This document shows, piece after piece, positions 30,190 through 41,596 of a DNA stretch of 64,000 nucleotides (positions are counted from its first letter, which is position 1; each line of letters starts with the position of its first letter). Location of the stretch: assembly GCA_002706265.1 (NCBI GenBank), contig PAKU01000029.1, positions 1 to 64,000 of the forward strand, read 5' to 3'. The translations under genes were made by a program, and so were the position numbers. The notes beneath the pieces are model-generated. The model was not told where the DNA came from. It saw nothing but the letters and a program-made list of their open reading frames with translations, and did no database searches. This DNA comes from Polycyclovorans sp. Its GTDB lineage: Bacteria; Pseudomonadota; Gammaproteobacteria; Nevskiales; Nevskiaceae.

Positions 30190-30831
30190 ATGAACGCTAT
30201 TGTATTGTTCGAGAACACTGATGAAATTGCCAGTCGACTTGACCAACTTGAGGTCAATGAAGTCGCACTTCGTGAAGCGGTCTACCAGGGCCATCTGCAA
30301 CGGACGCGCCTCACTCTCAACCATCCAACGATCTACCATGGCTTGAACATGTGGGGAGAGATCGTCGCTGCACTTCGTGAGCAGCTTCGCCCTCTTGGTT
30401 GGACTCGGCAGGAAGTTGGAAGTTATGCGTTGACGGTTCACGAGGAACGGGGGTTGGCTATCACTGTAGCGTCGGGCGACGAAGCGACCGGCAATCCATC
30501 CGCACACCCTTGCAACCGTTCCAAGAAGGGGCGCAATACGGTCGAAGCTATTGAGGCTAATCGTCAGTTGGAGTTGTTTGAGAAATTGCCTCCGGACATC
30601 CAAGATGAGGCTGATGGAAAGCAAACCTGGGTTTTGATGCACCATACCGATACGGTACGTGGTGAGATTCGCCTTGAGTTGTCGCGCCCGTCGAGCATCG
30701 GCAAAGACGGAAAAATATCTGAATGGTCTGAACGAATCATCCTCGGTAGTATTCCGTTCGATGATGATTTGGTGGAGATCTATCCGCCCAGCGGACCGGA
30801 CATCGAAATCGATATTCGTCGTAAAGCATGA
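30190..30831 (+). CDS. Unrecognised first gene of a putative defence cassette
   Basis: A 213-residue soluble protein I do not recognise. It has no signal peptide or membrane helix. The predicted order is a helical N-terminus (ASRLDQLEVNEVALREAVYQG), a segment TIYHGLNMWGEIVAALREQLRPLGW and a basic middle. A later beta-rich part contains TWVLMHHTDTVRGEIRLELSRP, with a C-terminal acidic stretch. The HGLNMWGE and WVLMHHTD segments are candidate active or interface sites. It is 10 bases upstream of the HTH/ImmA gene, with which it is surely co-transcribed. Base composition is lower in GC than the ICE. A role as target or effector regulated by the protease is possible but unproven. Confidence 0.75.
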   Translation: MNAIVLFENTDEIASRLDQLEVNEVALREAVYQGHLQRTRLTLNHPTIYHGLNMWGEIVAALREQLRPLGWTRQEVGSYALTVHEERGLAITVASGDEATGNPSAHPCNRSKKGRNTVEAIEANRQLELFEKLPPDIQDEADGKQTWVLMHHTDTVRGEIRLELSRPSSIGKDGKISEWSERIILGSIPFDDDLVEIYPPSGPDIEIDIRRKA

Positions 30832-30841
30832 CGAGGTTGTC

Positions 30842-32011
30842 ATGTTCAATCCATTGAGACTGAGCCTTGCCCGAAAACGAAGAGGCATGAAGAAGCGCGA
30901 GCTAGCTAAACACATTGGAGTAACCGAAAGATCAGTTTCAAGCTATGAGGCTGGCTCTCAGGAACCCGAAAGCAACACACTTAAACAAATCTCAGAAACG
31001 CTTCGGTTCCCCGAAGCGTTCTTCTTTGGAGATGATCCAGAATTCCCAACCCCTGATGTGGCGAGCTTTCGGTCTTTGTCGAAAATGACGGCTTCCCAGC
31101 GTGATTCAGCCTTGGGTGCTGGTGCTGTTGCTTTGTTGCTCAATGAGTGGATCGAATCTCGGTTTGAACTACCCAATCCGGATGTTCCAGACCTGGGGCG
31201 AGAAGGCGGGGGAAATGCTGTTGCTTCTGGGGATTATGACTCGAGTGAGCCGGAGGGTTACCCCTCGCGCTCGTCGGCTCAGAACCCGGAAGCTGCTGCC
31301 GACATGCTCCGGGCGCATTGGGGGATTGGCGAGTTGCCAATTAAGAACATGATCGCCCTTTTAGAGTCGAAGGGCGTGCGCGTGTTTTCGTTGGCGATTG
31401 ACGCGAAGGAGGTGGATGCCTTTTCAATGTGGAAGGGAGGTCGTCCATACGTCTTTCTAAACACATTTAAGTCTGCGGAGCATTGTCGGTTCGATGCGGC
31501 GCATGAGTTAGGTCATTTAGTGCTTCACCAACATGCTCAACCACACGGCCCTGATTTGGAGCGCGAAGCCAACGCGTTTGCTTCCGCGTTTCTCATGCCA
31601 AGAGCTAGTGTTCTTGCTATGGCTCCGAAGTCCGCAACGCTCTCCAGTCTGATTCGGCATAAGAGGCACTGGTCGGTTTCTGTGGCAGCACTGAATTACC
31701 GTCTTCATGCCCTGGGCCTGACTACTGACTGGACCTATCGAACCTTGTGCATTCAGTTGGCTCAAGCCGGTTATAGGCAGAAGGAGCCGGAGAGTATCAA
31801 TCACGAGAAATCGATTGTTCTTGAGAAAATATTCTCTGCTTTACGTCAAGAGGGATTAAGTAAGGCTGATGTGGCTCATCAGCTTTCAATCTCTCCAGAA
31901 GAAATCAATGAGTTGACATTCGGACTCATGCTGAATGCCCTTAAGGGTGGGCGAGCAGCAAGCGCCGAGTCAAAGCCGAGTGGAGCAGCGCTTCGGCTGG
32001 TAAAGGGTTAA
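30842..32011 (+). CDS. HTH plus ImmA/IrrE-family metallopeptidase
   Basis: A 389-residue protein. Residues 3-60 form a Cro/CI-type helix-turn-helix (LRLSLARKRRGMKKRELAKHIG, then VTERSVSSYEAGSQEPE). The zinc-peptidase motif HELGH occurs in RFDAAHELGHLVLHQH around residue 222, followed by LEREANAFASAFLMP, the standard ImmA/IrrE signature. Such proteins sense stress or phage and cleave or displace a repressor. The C-terminal 100 residues (after WTYRTLCIQLAQAGY) include a second HTH-like segment (LSKADVAHQLSISPEEINELT). It lies between the unknown gene (10-base gap) and the Abi_C gene (9-base gap). Confidence 0.88.
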   Translation: MFNPLRLSLARKRRGMKKRELAKHIGVTERSVSSYEAGSQEPESNTLKQISETLRFPEAFFFGDDPEFPTPDVASFRSLSKMTASQRDSALGAGAVALLLNEWIESRFELPNPDVPDLGREGGGNAVASGDYDSSEPEGYPSRSSAQNPEAAADMLRAHWGIGELPIKNMIALLESKGVRVFSLAIDAKEVDAFSMWKGGRPYVFLNTFKSAEHCRFDAAHELGHLVLHQHAQPHGPDLEREANAFASAFLMPRASVLAMAPKSATLSSLIRHKRHWSVSVAALNYRLHALGLTTDWTYRTLCIQLAQAGYRQKEPESINHEKSIVLEKIFSALRQEGLSKADVAHQLSISPEEINELTFGLMLNALKGGRAASAESKPSGAALRLVKG

Positions 32012-32020
32012 TGGTTATGC

Positions 32021-33265
32021 ATGGAAACACTTGATTTGGATCGAATCCTGGCGACGGTTCACGCCTTGTTGGTCGCGGAGGATATGACTGAGGCGGCGGA
32101 ACTCGTGCGACTATACCCGGCCCGTGCGGAACAGACAGGCTATGACAACTGGAATGGAGGAACGGGTATCTGGGAGGTGTACTTTGAAGTACCTCCTTCT
32201 GACTACGCACGTATGGGTGTGCGGCGCACACAGTGGGAGGAGCAAGTCACTGCACGTTTGAAGACGGTTCTAGAGACCGAAACGCAAGACTGGTATTCAG
32301 CCAAGATCGTTCCGGCCAAGGCTTACAGAAAGGAATGGCGTGCCGAAGAATCCGGACTGCCTCGCCAGACGCGAGTCAACATTCTGGACGGCCTTCGCCT
32401 TGAAGGCGTCGCATGGAATGGAACGCTGGACGATGTGGAATTCTTGAGCCGGATTTTCGATCTCAAAGAGCTTCCCTCGTTCGACACCCGGTTCAAGGAT
32501 GCCGCCGGCGACATCTGGCAGCATTGCATCAACAATGAAGACTGGGAGCCCGACTGGGTGTTTTCTGACCGTCGATTCAAGCTATTGGACGGTCCTGCGG
32601 ATACCTTCTTGAGCTTTCTCTGTGAAATCGTCAACCCGGTGGTTCGCCCGGACAGAGACGAGGCCCTCACATTGGTCACACATTTCAATGACCAGCTTCG
32701 CCCGGCCGGATGGGAAATCTTTGAGGAAGAGCGTATCGCTGGCCGGCCGAGATTCGCTTATCGTGTACTTACCCACAATGGAGGACGCTCGGTGCTGCGG
32801 GCCCGCACCGTGGCCGATGCGCTGGACGCCGGGTGGATGGCCAAGGCCATCGAGCGTTTAGAGCGCGCCATCGACACCGATCCGGACTTGGCCATCGGCA
32901 CTGCCAAAGAACTTGTCGAGTCGTGCTGTAAGACTATCCTCACTAAGCGCGGGGTATCATTCACTAAGTCCGATGATCTGGGCAACTTGACCAAGAATGT
33001 CGCCAAGGAACTCCAATTGGTACCTGAAGGTATCACTGACGAAGCCAAGGGAGCGGAGAACATTCGCCTCATCCTCCGCAACCTTACCCAACTTACCAAC
33101 AACCTGGCCCAACTGCGGGGGCTTTACGGAACCGGTCATGGCCGTGACGGCCAGCATCGTGGTCTACAGCCTCGCCATGCACGGCTAGCTGTAGCCTCGG
33201 CAGTGGCGTTCATCGATTTCGTGGCAGAGACCTACCGTCATCGTGAAGCCACCGAAGCATCGTAA
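32021..33265 (+). CDS. Abortive-infection protein with C-terminal Abi_C domain
   Basis: A 414-residue protein. The last 130 residues (DPDLAIGTAKELVESCCKTIL, then ENIRLILRNLTQLTNNLAQLRGLYGTGHGRD and GLQPRHARLAVASAVAFIDFV) match the Abi_C domain, in which the Gly-His-Gly and RHAR motifs are conserved; it is found in abortive-infection proteins. The N-terminal 250 residues (IWEVYFEVPPSDYARMGVRRTQWEEQV and later WEPDWVFSDRRFKLLDGPADTFLSFLCEIVNPVVRP) have no family I can name and may recognise the trigger. It is the third gene of the cassette, 9 bases after the HTH/ImmA gene. An insertion sequence begins 75 bp downstream. Confidence 0.8.
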   Translation: METLDLDRILATVHALLVAEDMTEAAELVRLYPARAEQTGYDNWNGGTGIWEVYFEVPPSDYARMGVRRTQWEEQVTARLKTVLETETQDWYSAKIVPAKAYRKEWRAEESGLPRQTRVNILDGLRLEGVAWNGTLDDVEFLSRIFDLKELPSFDTRFKDAAGDIWQHCINNEDWEPDWVFSDRRFKLLDGPADTFLSFLCEIVNPVVRPDRDEALTLVTHFNDQLRPAGWEIFEEERIAGRPRFAYRVLTHNGGRSVLRARTVADALDAGWMAKAIERLERAIDTDPDLAIGTAKELVESCCKTILTKRGVSFTKSDDLGNLTKNVAKELQLVPEGITDEAKGAENIRLILRNLTQLTNNLAQLRGLYGTGHGRDGQHRGLQPRHARLAVASAVAFIDFVAETYRHREATEAS

Positions 33266-33332
33266 TCAGGATTTATCAGTCTTGGGGCAGGATGCACGCC
33301 CGGACGCGCCAGAGCCCGCAATCGCGTTGCCC

Positions 33333-33340
33333 CTATGTGG
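33333..33340. repeat. Target-site duplication, left copy
   Basis: CTATGTGG stands directly before the left terminal repeat of the insertion sequence and is repeated exactly after its right terminal repeat. No further bases are shared on either side, so the duplication is 8 bp. Confidence 0.85.
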
Positions 33341-34870
33341 TCGTCCCTGAAGAATTCACCAACCCTCACGCCACAGTGGCGTGAGGTTGGCTTGACAGGC
33401 GCTGGTGTGGGGCAATGGCTTCTGCTTCGCGCCAGTGTGAGATCAGCAGGGACAGGATTTTGGCCCAAGAAGATACGATCCAGCGCATCAGCCAACGGAT
33501 GTTGTAACCGGCAGCGGCCAGGACGACGTTCAGGGCATCGCCCATCTGACCTTTCAGGAAGCAGCGCCGCATGCGGTGGCCGTCTTTCAGGTGCCCGATG
33601 GTGGGTTCGACGGCCTGGCGTCGCTTGAGGAGCCTGATCTGCGGCGGGGTCAGCGTTTTCTTCTTGCCCCGGTGGACGACGGTGATGTGTTCAGGCTGCC
33701 GACCCCGGTAGCCGAGATCGACGATGGCGGTCTTGGGGACAACACCGGTGAGAATGGCGGTCTGTTCCAGATGCTCGTCGAGGGTATCGCCGTCATAGGG
33801 GTTGCCGGGAAAGCTGCGGGCGCCGATGACCAGCCCTTTCTTGGCAGTGACTGCAATGCCGACTTTGACGCCGAATTCGTAGGGCTGGCGGGCTTTGCCC
33901 TTGCCGATGCATTCGACCTCAGGGGCATGCAAGGCATAGAGCTTGTGCTTGTCTTTGGGCTTCTGGATACGGATGCGCTCGGCGCGTTCGAGGAGGACTG
34001 CGAGACGCTGCATTTGCTCGCTGCTGGCCTTGCGGTGCAGCTCTCGGATCAGCCGCCCCAGCAGGGTGCGCTGACTCTTCAAGGTTCTGCGCATTCGCTT
34101 GAACTGCTTGGCATGGGCATAGCGCCCTGCCTTGAACTTGAGTGCCGGGCCGATGCGGGCGTAGCTCTGGCGCAGGGCGATGCCTTCGGCCTTGGCGGCC
34201 TTTACCAGCTTGTGCCGAGCAAGCTCCAGCAGGCGGCTGTCGGTGGGATAGGCGACATGCTTCTCCTGCACTGTTGAATCAATGACGATCTGTTCCAGAT
34301 CGGCATTGCGCACCGCCTTCAGGTCCTTGGCGGCTTCGATGGTCTGGGCCAGCAGTTCTTCAACACCGGCCTCCCCCAAGCGATTCCGGAAACGGGTCAG
34401 GGAGCTGGGGTCACAGGGGAAGCGGGTTTGAAAGATCGCTTCCCCACAGAAGAACTGCCAGTAGGGGTTTTCCAGCCAACGGGCGCAGACCTGTTCATCA
34501 GAGAGGTTGTAGGCGTGCTTCAGGTACAGCAGGCCGATCACCATCCGCAGCGGCAGGGCGGGACGGCCAGCCCCGGCGGGCGCGGGTGGGAGTACCCCGG
34601 AGAGTTCCCGTTCCAGAACGGTCCACGGCATCACCTCACATAACCGAACCAGGGGATGACGCAGATCGATCATCTGGTCCAGACGAGAACGAAAGAAGTC
34701 GTCCGTACGGGCTGCCGCCGTCTCGCTTGGGGATACCTGATGACGCATCGAAATACCTCCAGATTTCGCCAGTTTCTGAATGCAATTATCGCAGTTATCG
34801 GCAAATCCAGCAGTGCAAAACCGCCTCTTTCTCAAATAGATTCATGAGGTTGAGGATTCTTCAGGGGCGA
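33341..34870 (-). mobile_element. Intact IS5-like insertion sequence
   Basis: A 1530-bp element bounded by imperfect terminal inverted repeats: TCGTCCCTGAAGAATTC at the left (33341-33357) and, reading inward from 34870 on the minus strand, TCGCCCCTGAAGAATCC. These match at 15 of 17 positions. An 8-bp direct duplication flanks it. It encodes one transposase on the minus strand. A long palindrome (about 33362-33391) lies at the transposase stop codon and may end transcription. The clean duplication and intact gene suggest fairly recent insertion. Confidence 0.88.
33366..34748 (-). CDS. IS5-like DDE transposase
   Basis: A 460-residue transposase starting at the ATG at 34748 (MRHQVSPSETAAARTDDFFRS). 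The N-terminal DUF772-type region contains RPALPLRMVIGLLYLKHAYNLSDEQVCARWLENPYWQFFCGE. The catalytic DDE domain has candidate acidic residues in LEQIVIDSTVQEKHV (first Asp), TAIVDLGYRGR (second Asp) and AVEPTIGHLKDGHRM (Glu). I recall closely similar proteins labelled IS5 family; the sub-group is not assigned. It would cut and paste the flanking element. A longer reading upstream (to 34835) is open but lacks the family start. Confidence 0.9.
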   Translation of the reverse strand: MRHQVSPSETAAARTDDFFRSRLDQMIDLRHPLVRLCEVMPWTVLERELSGVLPPAPAGAGRPALPLRMVIGLLYLKHAYNLSDEQVCARWLENPYWQFFCGEAIFQTRFPCDPSSLTRFRNRLGEAGVEELLAQTIEAAKDLKAVRNADLEQIVIDSTVQEKHVAYPTDSRLLELARHKLVKAAKAEGIALRQSYARIGPALKFKAGRYAHAKQFKRMRRTLKSQRTLLGRLIRELHRKASSEQMQRLAVLLERAERIRIQKPKDKHKLYALHAPEVECIGKGKARQPYEFGVKVGIAVTAKKGLVIGARSFPGNPYDGDTLDEHLEQTAILTGVVPKTAIVDLGYRGRQPEHITVVHRGKKKTLTPPQIRLLKRRQAVEPTIGHLKDGHRMRRCFLKGQMGDALNVVLAAAGYNIRWLMRWIVSSWAKILSLLISHWREAEAIAPHQRLSSQPHATVA

Positions 34871-34878
34871 CTATGTGG
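34871..34878. repeat. Target-site duplication, right copy
   Basis: Exact second copy of CTATGTGG directly after the right terminal inverted repeat. Confidence 0.85.
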
Positions 34879-34956
34879 CTCCTGGCCTTTTTGAGTGGGA
34901 CTGCGCGAGAGGGCGGTGAGAAGACGCAAGTCCTTATCCCGTATAGACTTTGAGTA

Positions 34957-34998
34957 TTTCGCCTGTCTTTCGAAAATGCTTGACAGGCGAAATTTTTT
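34957..34998 (+). terminator. Rho-independent terminator before the histidine kinase gene
   Basis: An 11-bp perfect stem (TTTCGCCTGTC at 34957-34967 and its complement at 34982-34992), a 14-base loop and a run of six T (34993-34998). It terminates plus-strand transcription. No gene now lies just upstream; before the insertion sequence arrived it would have lain about 150 bp after the Abi_C gene, so it may have ended that cassette's transcript. Confidence 0.75.
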
Positions 34999-35123
34999 AT
35001 GCCGCCGGTCGGCGCTCATCCACAGGTGCAGGGCAAGGCCCTGAAGCGGATGACCCAGGCAACCTACCGCAGCATCGCGCCAACACCATAATGACGATTG
35101 CTCGCAGCACTCAGGGATTGATC

Positions 35124-38752
<3,629 letters not shown>

Positions 38753-38756
<4 letters not shown>

Positions 38757-39583
38757 TCGACGCGCCGCTTCCTGAACATCAGGCGCTGGAAGCCTTTATC
38801 GAGGCCATGCAGACCCACCACGGCATGGACCTTTCGGGCTACGCGCGGGCCTCGCTGCAACGGCGCGTCGAGCAGCTTGCGCTGCGCGATGGCCATGCCA
38901 GCATCGAGGCACTGGTCAAGGCCATTCGCCGCGGCGGCACCTCGTTACCGGCCCTGGTGGCCGGACTGTCGGTGCCCGTCACCGAGATGTTCCGCAATCC
39001 GCCGATCTTTCAGCGTCTGCGCGAAGCGGTGCTGCCGGTGCTGGCCTCATGGCCGCACATCACCATCTGGCAGGCGGGCTGCGCCACCGGCGAAGAGGTG
39101 TATTCGCTGGCCATCCTGCTCAAAGAGGCGGGGCTTTACGAGCGCAGCCAGATCTTCGCCACCGACATCAACGAGGCGGCGCTGGCCAAGGCGCAGGAAG
39201 GCATTTTCCCCGCGCGCGAGGCCCGCGCATGGTCCCTGGCCTACCGGCAGGCAGGCGGCAGCGGCAGCTTCAGCGACTATTACCACGCCGCCTATGAGCA
39301 CATCCGTCTCGACAGCCGCCTGAAAGCCAACATCCATTTCGCGCACCACAATCTGGTCACCGACGGCGTGTTCTGCGAGGCGCAGCTGGTGCTGTGCCGC
39401 AACGTGCTCATCTACTTCAACCGCGAGCTGCAGAACGCGGTGCTCGGCCGCTTCCGCGACAGCCTGGTGCGCGGCGGCTTTCTCTGCCTGGGCAACCGCG
39501 AGAGCCTCAGCTTTGCACCGGCCGCCAAGGCGTTCGTTGCGGTGGACGCCGAGGCGCGCATCTATCGACTCCAGACCTCATGA
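38753..39583 (+). CDS. cheR: CheR-type protein-glutamate methyltransferase
   Basis: A 276-residue methyltransferase that transfers methyl from S-adenosylmethionine to glutamates of sensory proteins. The N-terminal helical domain has GMDLSGYARASLQRRVEQ, the methyl-donor site is WQAGCATGEEVYSLAILL, and later motifs include IFATDINEAALAKA and LVLCRNVLIYFN, all CheR family marks. It starts with an ATGA overlap with the kinase gene and ends with one into the CheB gene. Since no methyl-accepting receptor is encoded nearby, its substrate may be the kinase itself (inference). Confidence 0.92.
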
Positions 39584-40182
39584 GTCTGGTGGGCGCCGTG
39601 AATGCCGCGGAGGCTGTGGTCATGGGCTGCTCGGCCGGCGGCCTGCATGCACTGAAGGTGGTGCTGGCCACCCTGCGGCCCGCGCGCAAAGTGCCGATTC
39701 TGGTCGTCTGCCATACCGCGTCGGACGACCTGCAAGGGCTCGCGCGACTGCTCGAAACCTGCAGCGCCTGGCCGGTGCGCGAGGCCCGTGAACGGGAGCG
39801 GCCCGAGCCGGGCGTGGTGCAGTTGGCGCCGTCGGGTTATCACCTGCTGGTCGAGCCCAGCGGCGAGCTGTCGTTGTCGGTGGACGGGCGCGTCAGCTTC
39901 GCGCGGCCCTCGATCGACGTGCTGTTCGAAACCGCGGCGATGGCCTACGGCCCCCGGCTGATCGGCGTGATCATGACCGGCGCCAACCATGACGGCGCCC
40001 GAGGCCTTGCGGCGATACGCCAGCGCGGCGGCATCGCCATCGTCGAAACCCCCGCGACCGCTGAGGTCGCCACCATGCCGCAGGCGGCATTGACCCTTGC
40101 CGGCGCCGATCACCAGGCCAGCCTGGAGCGGATGGGCGCGCTGATCACCCAACTCATTGACCCGAGACCCATACACCCGTGA
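39580..40182 (+). CDS. CheB-type methylesterase catalytic domain
   Basis: A 200-residue protein containing only the CheB catalytic domain. The active-site serine lies in VVMGCSAGGLHALKVVL, the histidine probably in LVVCHTASDDLQG and the aspartate in IMTGANHDGARGL. Classical CheB carries an N-terminal receiver; it is missing here, so phosphorylation cannot act on it directly, and control may come through the kinase's own receivers or the adjacent response regulator. It overlaps cheR and the following gene by four bases. Confidence 0.88.
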   Translation: MSLVGAVNAAEAVVMGCSAGGLHALKVVLATLRPARKVPILVVCHTASDDLQGLARLLETCSAWPVREARERERPEPGVVQLAPSGYHLLVEPSGELSLSVDGRVSFARPSIDVLFETAAMAYGPRLIGVIMTGANHDGARGLAAIRQRGGIAIVETPATAEVATMPQAALTLAGADHQASLERMGALITQLIDPRPIHP

Positions 40183-41117
40183 GCCCCACACGCACGCCCA
40201 AAATTCTGGTGGTGGATGACACGCCCGCCAATCTCGTTGCCATGCGCCGCCTGCTGCGGGCGGTGGCGGCCGATCTGGTCGAAGCTGAAAGTGGCGAGGC
40301 CGCACTGGGCGCCTGCCTCAACGATGAATTCGCCCTGGTGTTGCTCGACATCAACATGCCGGGCATGGACGGATTCGAGGTGGCCACCCTGCTGCAGGAC
40401 GAGGTGAGCACCCGCGACATGCCGATCATTTTTCTGACCGCCGCCTACGGCGACGACATCAGTCGTCTCAAGGGCTACGGGGCGGGCGCGGTGGACTTCA
40501 TCACCAAGCCGGTGGAGCCCGCCATTCTGCTTTCCAAAGTGCGGGTGTTTCTGGAACTGCATCAGCGCCGGCTGGAACTTCAGGACGCCATGGCCAGCCT
40601 TGCCGAGCGCAACGCCGAACTGCTGGCCGCGCAACGTGCCCTGCAGCACCAGGCGCACCACGACCCCCTCACCGGACTGCCAAACCGAGCCTTGTTTCGC
40701 GACCGTCTGGACCAGGCGCTGTCATTGGGCGCACGGCATGCGTCATCGTTCGCGGTGCTCTACATCGACATTGACGGCTTCAAGGCGGTCAACGACCGTC
40801 TGGGGCACGACGCCGGCGACCGCGTTTTGAAGCAGATCGCCGAACGGCTGGGCCACATGGTCCGAGAGTCCGACACGGTGGCCCGTCTGGGCGGTGATGA
40901 GTTCGCCATCATCGCCCATGACGTTGGCAGCCCCCAGGAGCTGTTGACGCTGGGGGAAAAACTCTGCGCCCGCCTGAGCGAGGACTACGGACTCGAAGTG
41001 CCGACCGGTGAGGCGCCGCTGCCGCTGGGCGCCAGCATCGGCATTGCGATTTACCCGGCGCACGGCCAACATGCCGAGGCGCTGCTGACACCCACCCTGA
41101 CGGAACCTTCCGCATGA
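40179..41117 (+). CDS. Receiver-GGDEF response regulator with shortened GGDEF domain
   Basis: A 312-residue protein. Residues 8-125 are a receiver (ILVVDDTPANL, phospho-Asp in LLDINMPGMDGFE, conserved Lys in ITKPVEP). A coiled coil leads to a GGDEF domain with HDPLTGLPNR, YIDIDGFKAVNDRLGHDAGD and the intact signature RLGGDEFA. The domain ends at SIGIAIYPAHGQHAEALL and then reads TPTLTEPSA; the normal last helix (the ADxAMYxAK motif) is missing. It may be inactive or rely on another surface. The start is GTG at 40179, overlapping the CheB stop. The stop overlaps the next ATG. Confidence 0.88.
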   Translation: MSPTRTPKILVVDDTPANLVAMRRLLRAVAADLVEAESGEAALGACLNDEFALVLLDINMPGMDGFEVATLLQDEVSTRDMPIIFLTAAYGDDISRLKGYGAGAVDFITKPVEPAILLSKVRVFLELHQRRLELQDAMASLAERNAELLAAQRALQHQAHHDPLTGLPNRALFRDRLDQALSLGARHASSFAVLYIDIDGFKAVNDRLGHDAGDRVLKQIAERLGHMVRESDTVARLGGDEFAIIAHDVGSPQELLTLGEKLCARLSEDYGLEVPTGEAPLPLGASIGIAIYPAHGQHAEALLTPTLTEPSA

Positions 41118-41509
41118 TTACTTCGGTTTATGCCGCCCTGCTGGGCCTGCTGTTCATCTGCCTCAGCGTGTTGACGATCCGCCAGCGACGAAAGGCGGAC
41201 GTGGCATTGGGTGACGCCGGGCACGCGGGCCTGCAGCGTGCCATTCGCGTGCATGCCAACTTCAGCGAGTACGTGCCCGTCAGTCTGATCCTGATCTACC
41301 TGATCGAAACCCTTTATGCCCTGCCGCTGCTGGTGCATGCACTGGGACTGGGCCTGCTGATCGGGCGGCTGTCGCACGCCTACGGCGTGAGCCAGCTCAA
41401 GGAAGATTTCCGCTTCCGGATCACGGGCATGGTCCTCACATTCACGGTGATCGCCGTGGCGGCAATCACGCTGCTGGCCCTGCGCGGGTTGCGGGTGCTG
41501 ATTTCCTGA
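41114..41509 (+). CDS. MAPEG-family membrane protein
   Basis: A 131-residue protein with four hydrophobic segments and the MAPEG sequence pattern LQRAIRVHANFSEYVPVSLILIYLIE and LGLLIGRLSHAYGVS. The family includes microsomal glutathione transferases; the bacterial role is mostly unknown. It begins four bases before the stop of the GGDEF gene, so it is coupled to the signalling operon, although a functional link is not evident. A short GC-rich gap separates it from the convergent monooxygenase gene. Confidence 0.85.
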   Translation: MITSVYAALLGLLFICLSVLTIRQRRKADVALGDAGHAGLQRAIRVHANFSEYVPVSLILIYLIETLYALPLLVHALGLGLLIGRLSHAYGVSQLKEDFRFRITGMVLTFTVIAVAAITLLALRGLRVLIS

Positions 41510-41596
41510 TCAGGTGCTGAGCCGTCGCGAATCCGCACGGGGCCGCCCCCTCTGGGGCGGCCCGGAACGTGGCTGACGCACGCGCCCGCCCCTCGG

